Source: Candidatus Helarchaeota archaeon (GTDB lineage Archaea > Asgardarchaeota > Lokiarchaeia > Helarchaeales > HEL-GB-A). From it: 8,190 nt of DNA. The stretch covers positions 1 through 8,190 of the forward strand of contig JABXJT010000135.1 of NCBI GenBank assembly GCA_013375455.1. Reading direction: 5' to 3'. Below the pieces are notes generated by a model. The model was not told the DNA's origin and ran no database searches. It was given only the letters and a program-made list of their open reading frames with translations. Below, one piece after another: positions 6,891 to 8,190 of this stretch. A program made the translations under genes and the position numbers. Numbering within the stretch: position 1 is the first letter of the stretch; each line of letters starts with the position of its first letter.

Positions 6891-6927
6891 AAAGAGATTG
6901 GAGGATAAAAAAGTAATTCAAAAGGAG
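6882..6927 (+). promoter_or_regulatory. Probable archaeal-type promoter and ribosome binding site of the superoxide reductase gene
   Basis: A TATA-like TTTTTAAAA (6885-6893) sits about 50 bp before the TTG start. Transcription would begin near 6912-6918 if archaeal spacing applies, giving a short leader that still contains the SD AAAGGAG (6921-6927), 8 nt before the start. The ferritin gene downstream has the same layout, with its TATA box 49 bp before its ATG. The intergenic gap of 100 bp, far larger than the gaps upstream, supports a new promoter here. Confidence 0.45.
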
Positions 6928-6935
6928 ATGATAAT

Positions 6936-7286
6936 TTGGTAGATCTGAATGAAATATATCAGACAGCTGATTGGAAAACCGAAAAACACGTCCCTGCAAT
7001 TGATATTGAAAAGGGCGATAAAAGTGTCAAAATCAAGGTAGCCGTAGGAAAAGAAATAGCACATCCCAACACGCCTGAACACCATATTCGGTGGATAGAT
7101 GTATATTTTATACCTAAGGACAGAAAATTTGCCTTGCATGTTGGAAAATCTGAATTTAATGCTCACGGCGATTCTGCTACAAAACCAGCTGTGAGTTTTG
7201 TTTTAAATACTGAAAAATCAGGAACGGTTCTAGCTACATCCTATTGCAATATTCATGGGTTATGGCGAAACTCGGTGGAAGTTTAG
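6936..7286 (+). CDS. sorA: Superoxide reductase (neelaredoxin-type, single iron centre)
   Basis: The 116-residue product is a class II superoxide reductase, which reduces superoxide to hydrogen peroxide without making oxygen, as suits anaerobes. The iron-centre ligands are all in place: H18 in the TEKHVP motif, H43 and H49 in HPNTPEHH, and C104 and H107 in YCNIHGLW. The conserved E16-K17 pair, used in catalysis, is also present. There is no N-terminal desulforedoxin domain, so it has only the catalytic Fe(His)4Cys centre and would take electrons from rubredoxin or another donor not in this window. It has no signal peptide and should be cytosolic. The start is TTG, fixed by the AAAGGAG SD 8 nt upstream. 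The nearby ATG at 6928 is in another frame and meets a stop after four codons. A ferritin gene follows 66 bp later. Confidence 0.94.
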   Translation: MVDLNEIYQTADWKTEKHVPAIDIEKGDKSVKIKVAVGKEIAHPNTPEHHIRWIDVYFIPKDRKFALHVGKSEFNAHGDSATKPAVSFVLNTEKSGTVLATSYCNIHGLWRNSVEV

Positions 7287-7303
7287 TTATAATAATAATT
7301 TCC

Positions 7304-7346
7304 TATAAATTTAACTTAAATCAAAAATTGATAAATCCTGAGATGA
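7304..7346 (+). promoter_or_regulatory. Probable promoter and ribosome binding site of the ferritin gene
   Basis: TATAAATTT (7304-7312) is a good TATA-box match 49 bp before the ferritin ATG. A start of transcription near 7331-7336 would leave a leader of about 20 nt containing TGAGATGA (7339-7346), an SD-like sequence ending 6 nt before the ATG. The same GAGATGA form precedes the glycoside hydrolase gene. Two small AT-rich palindromes (7309-7321 and 7320-7332) lie just downstream of the TATA box and may be chance. Readthrough from the superoxide reductase gene is also possible, as no terminator is seen between them. Confidence 0.45.
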
Positions 7347-7352
7347 TTAAAC

Positions 7353-7865
7353 ATGATAAGTAAAACCTTGGAAGAAGCCATCAATAAACAGATGAATCGC
7401 GAAATGTATTCGTCCTACCTTTATTTAGCAATGGCTGCATACTTTGAATCGATTGGACTAGCAGGCTTTTCGAATTGGATGCGAGTTCAAGCGAAGGAAG
7501 AAGATTTTCATGCAATAAAATTTTATAATTATCTTGTCGGGCGTGGGGGGCGAGTCAAACTTCTCGATATTGAAGCACCGCCTTTTGAATGGAAGTCACC
7601 TCTGGATGTGTTTCAATACACCTACGAACATGAGAAAAAGGTCACGGGTTTGATTAATAATCTCATGAAATTAGCCGTGGAAGAAAATGACTATGCCTCG
7701 ACAAGTTTTCTACAGTGGTACGTTGACGAACAAGTAGAAGAAGAAGATTCAGCTAAAAGTATGATAGATAAAATAAAAATGCTCGGAGAAAGTGGTCCTG
7801 GTATATACATGCTTGATCAAGAACTGGCTCAACGCGTATTTACTCCACCTGCTGCAACTGAATAA
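7353..7865 (+). CDS. ftnA: Non-haem ferritin (FtnA-like iron storage protein)
   Basis: The 170-residue product is a classical bacterial/archaeal ferritin, a four-helix-bundle subunit that assembles into a 24-mer cage, oxidises Fe(II) and stores Fe(III). The ferroxidase residues fall at the same positions as in Escherichia coli FtnA: E17, E50, H53, E94, Q127 and E130, plus site-C residues E49, E126 and E129. Helix A starts [20 protein letters not shown], the QAKEEDFHA segment (46-54) is typical, and the length matches the family. No haem-binding methionine typical of bacterioferritin is apparent, so this is ferritin rather than Bfr. It sits directly after superoxide reductase. The pairing makes sense because superoxide reductase yields peroxide, and ferritin limits the free iron that would react with it. 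The final residues TPPAATE are a loose tail. Confidence 0.95.
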   Translation: MISKTLEEAINKQMNREMYSSYLYLAMAAYFESIGLAGFSNWMRVQAKEEDFHAIKFYNYLVGRGGRVKLLDIEAPPFEWKSPLDVFQYTYEHEKKVTGLINNLMKLAVEENDYASTSFLQWYVDEQVEEEDSAKSMIDKIKMLGESGPGIYMLDQELAQRVFTPPAATE

Positions 7866-7885
7866 AGTTCTTTTGTATGACCTAC

Positions 7886-7915
7886 ATTTATTATCAATAA
7901 ATACTCCCTTTTTTT
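7886..7915 (+). terminator. Possible terminator of the ferritin gene: AT-only hairpin then T-tract
   Basis: ATTTATT (7886-7892), loop ATC, AATAAAT (7896-7902) form an exact 7-bp hairpin 20 bp after the ferritin stop. Seven T residues follow at 7909-7915. The stem has no G-C pair and would be weak in RNA, but archaeal termination depends mainly on T-runs, so termination here is plausible. The hairpin could instead be an operator for the next gene. Confidence 0.4.
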
Positions 7916-7938
7916 ATAGACGTTTTTGTTGAACTAAG
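7909..7938 (+). promoter_or_regulatory. Probable TATA box of the terminal gene, placed for a leaderless transcript
   Basis: TTTTTTTATAG (7909-7919) centres about 25 bp before the ATG at 7939, the distance at which archaeal transcription normally begins. The message would therefore start at or next to the start codon. Consistent with this, the bases just before the ATG (GAACTAAG) contain no SD. The same T-run may also end ferritin transcripts. Confidence 0.45.
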
Positions 7939-8190
7939 ATGTCCGACTTAGATATTATAAAAAAAGTTGCCACAGAATTAAAACGGGTGAATATTAAGGG
8001 TGCTAATTACATCGTATTGCACGCTCTTTATAATTTAATTGAATTAATTCAAAAGTTTAAGGACGATAATTTTATTTCGAAAATAGTAGAGACTTGCATG
8101 CTATTTTTCCAAGCTCAACCCACGATGACCCCACTTGCAAATTGTATGGCACTAATTCTTGAATCTCTTGAGAAACATACAAAAAAATCA
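7939..8190 (+). CDS. eIF-2B alpha/beta/delta family protein (ribose-1,5-bisphosphate isomerase-like), N-terminal part
   Basis: The first 84 codons of a gene cut by the window end, with no stop reached. The N-terminus VATELKRVNIKGANYIVLHA (10-29) matches the start of this family, where a helix carrying the pattern L-K-x-x-x-I-x-G-A leads into the domain. FQAQPTMTPLANCM (56-69) corresponds to the conserved R-P-T-x-x-x-L-x-N segment. In archaea, members include ribose-1,5-bisphosphate isomerase of the AMP/pentose salvage route and eIF-2B-related proteins. Other relatives are methylthioribose-1-phosphate isomerases. The usual Arg of the RPT motif is Gln here, so catalytic identity is doubtful and a non-enzymatic or divergent member is possible. 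The start lacks an SD and fits a leaderless message. The catalytic C-terminal domain is outside the window, so the subfamily cannot be named. Confidence 0.65.
   Translation, partial: MSDLDIIKKVATELKRVNIKGANYIVLHALYNLIELIQKFKDDNFISKIVETCMLFFQAQPTMTPLANCMALILESLEKHTKKS

Noticed and set aside
7309..7332. Two overlapping AT-rich palindromes (7309-7321 and 7320-7332) before ferritin as operators
   Set aside because: The arms are only 5-6 bp in very AT-rich DNA, so chance is a sufficient explanation without comparative data.
1..8190. CRISPR array, tRNA or rRNA gene, insertion sequence or attachment site
   Set aside because: No regularly spaced repeats, cloverleaf or transposase sequence was seen on either strand. 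Coding genes fill nearly all of the window.

Overview
This AT-rich window reads almost entirely on the + strand. It is probably from an archaeon. The pointers are TATA-like boxes about 50 bp upstream of the two stress genes, a probable leaderless promoter in front of the last gene, a terminal gene of the eIF-2B alpha/beta/delta family, and a stand-alone superoxide reductase typical of anaerobes. Strong Shine-Dalgarno (SD) sites are also used. The mix of bacterial-type glycerol-3-phosphate dehydrogenase genes with archaeal signals would fit an Asgard-like or similar anaerobic lineage. That placement is inference and cannot be proven from this sequence.

Region 1 (1-1036) holds the last codons of a PEP-utilising 'swivelling' domain gene. 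It overlaps by 8 bp a gene encoding only the N-terminal ATP-grasp half of a PEP synthase / pyruvate phosphate dikinase-type enzyme, so the normally fused enzyme is split and the parts are reordered. Region 2 (1059-3711) holds a glycoside hydrolase family 2 enzyme with both catalytic glutamates and, unusually, a two-helix membrane hairpin inserted inside its catalytic barrel. A small polytopic membrane protein of unknown function follows directly.

Region 3 (3729-6835) is a three-gene redox module: a GlpA-like FAD dehydrogenase with a C-terminal [2Fe-2S] (BFD-like) domain, an FAD/NAD(P) oxidoreductase, and a small four-cysteine DUF1667 protein. This trio is known from anaerobic bacteria next to glycerol kinase and is thought to oxidise (or make) glycerol 3-phosphate. 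The DUF1667 gene appears to start at CTG behind a very strong SD. Genes from position 1 to 6835 are separated by at most about 22 bp or overlap, so they may be one transcript. A membrane-anchored glycosidase feeding glycerol or sugar to the Glp module is a reasonable but untested reading.

Region 4 (6836-7865) is an oxidative-stress and iron pair with separate promoters: a one-iron superoxide reductase (neelaredoxin type, TTG start) and a ferritin with a complete ferroxidase centre. Region 5 (7866-8190) has an AT-rich hairpin, a T-tract/TATA element, and the first 84 codons of an eIF-2B/ribose-1,5-bisphosphate isomerase-family protein cut by the window edge. No RNA genes, CRISPR arrays, insertion sequences or long repeats were seen, and no gene-free stretch exceeds about 100 bp.
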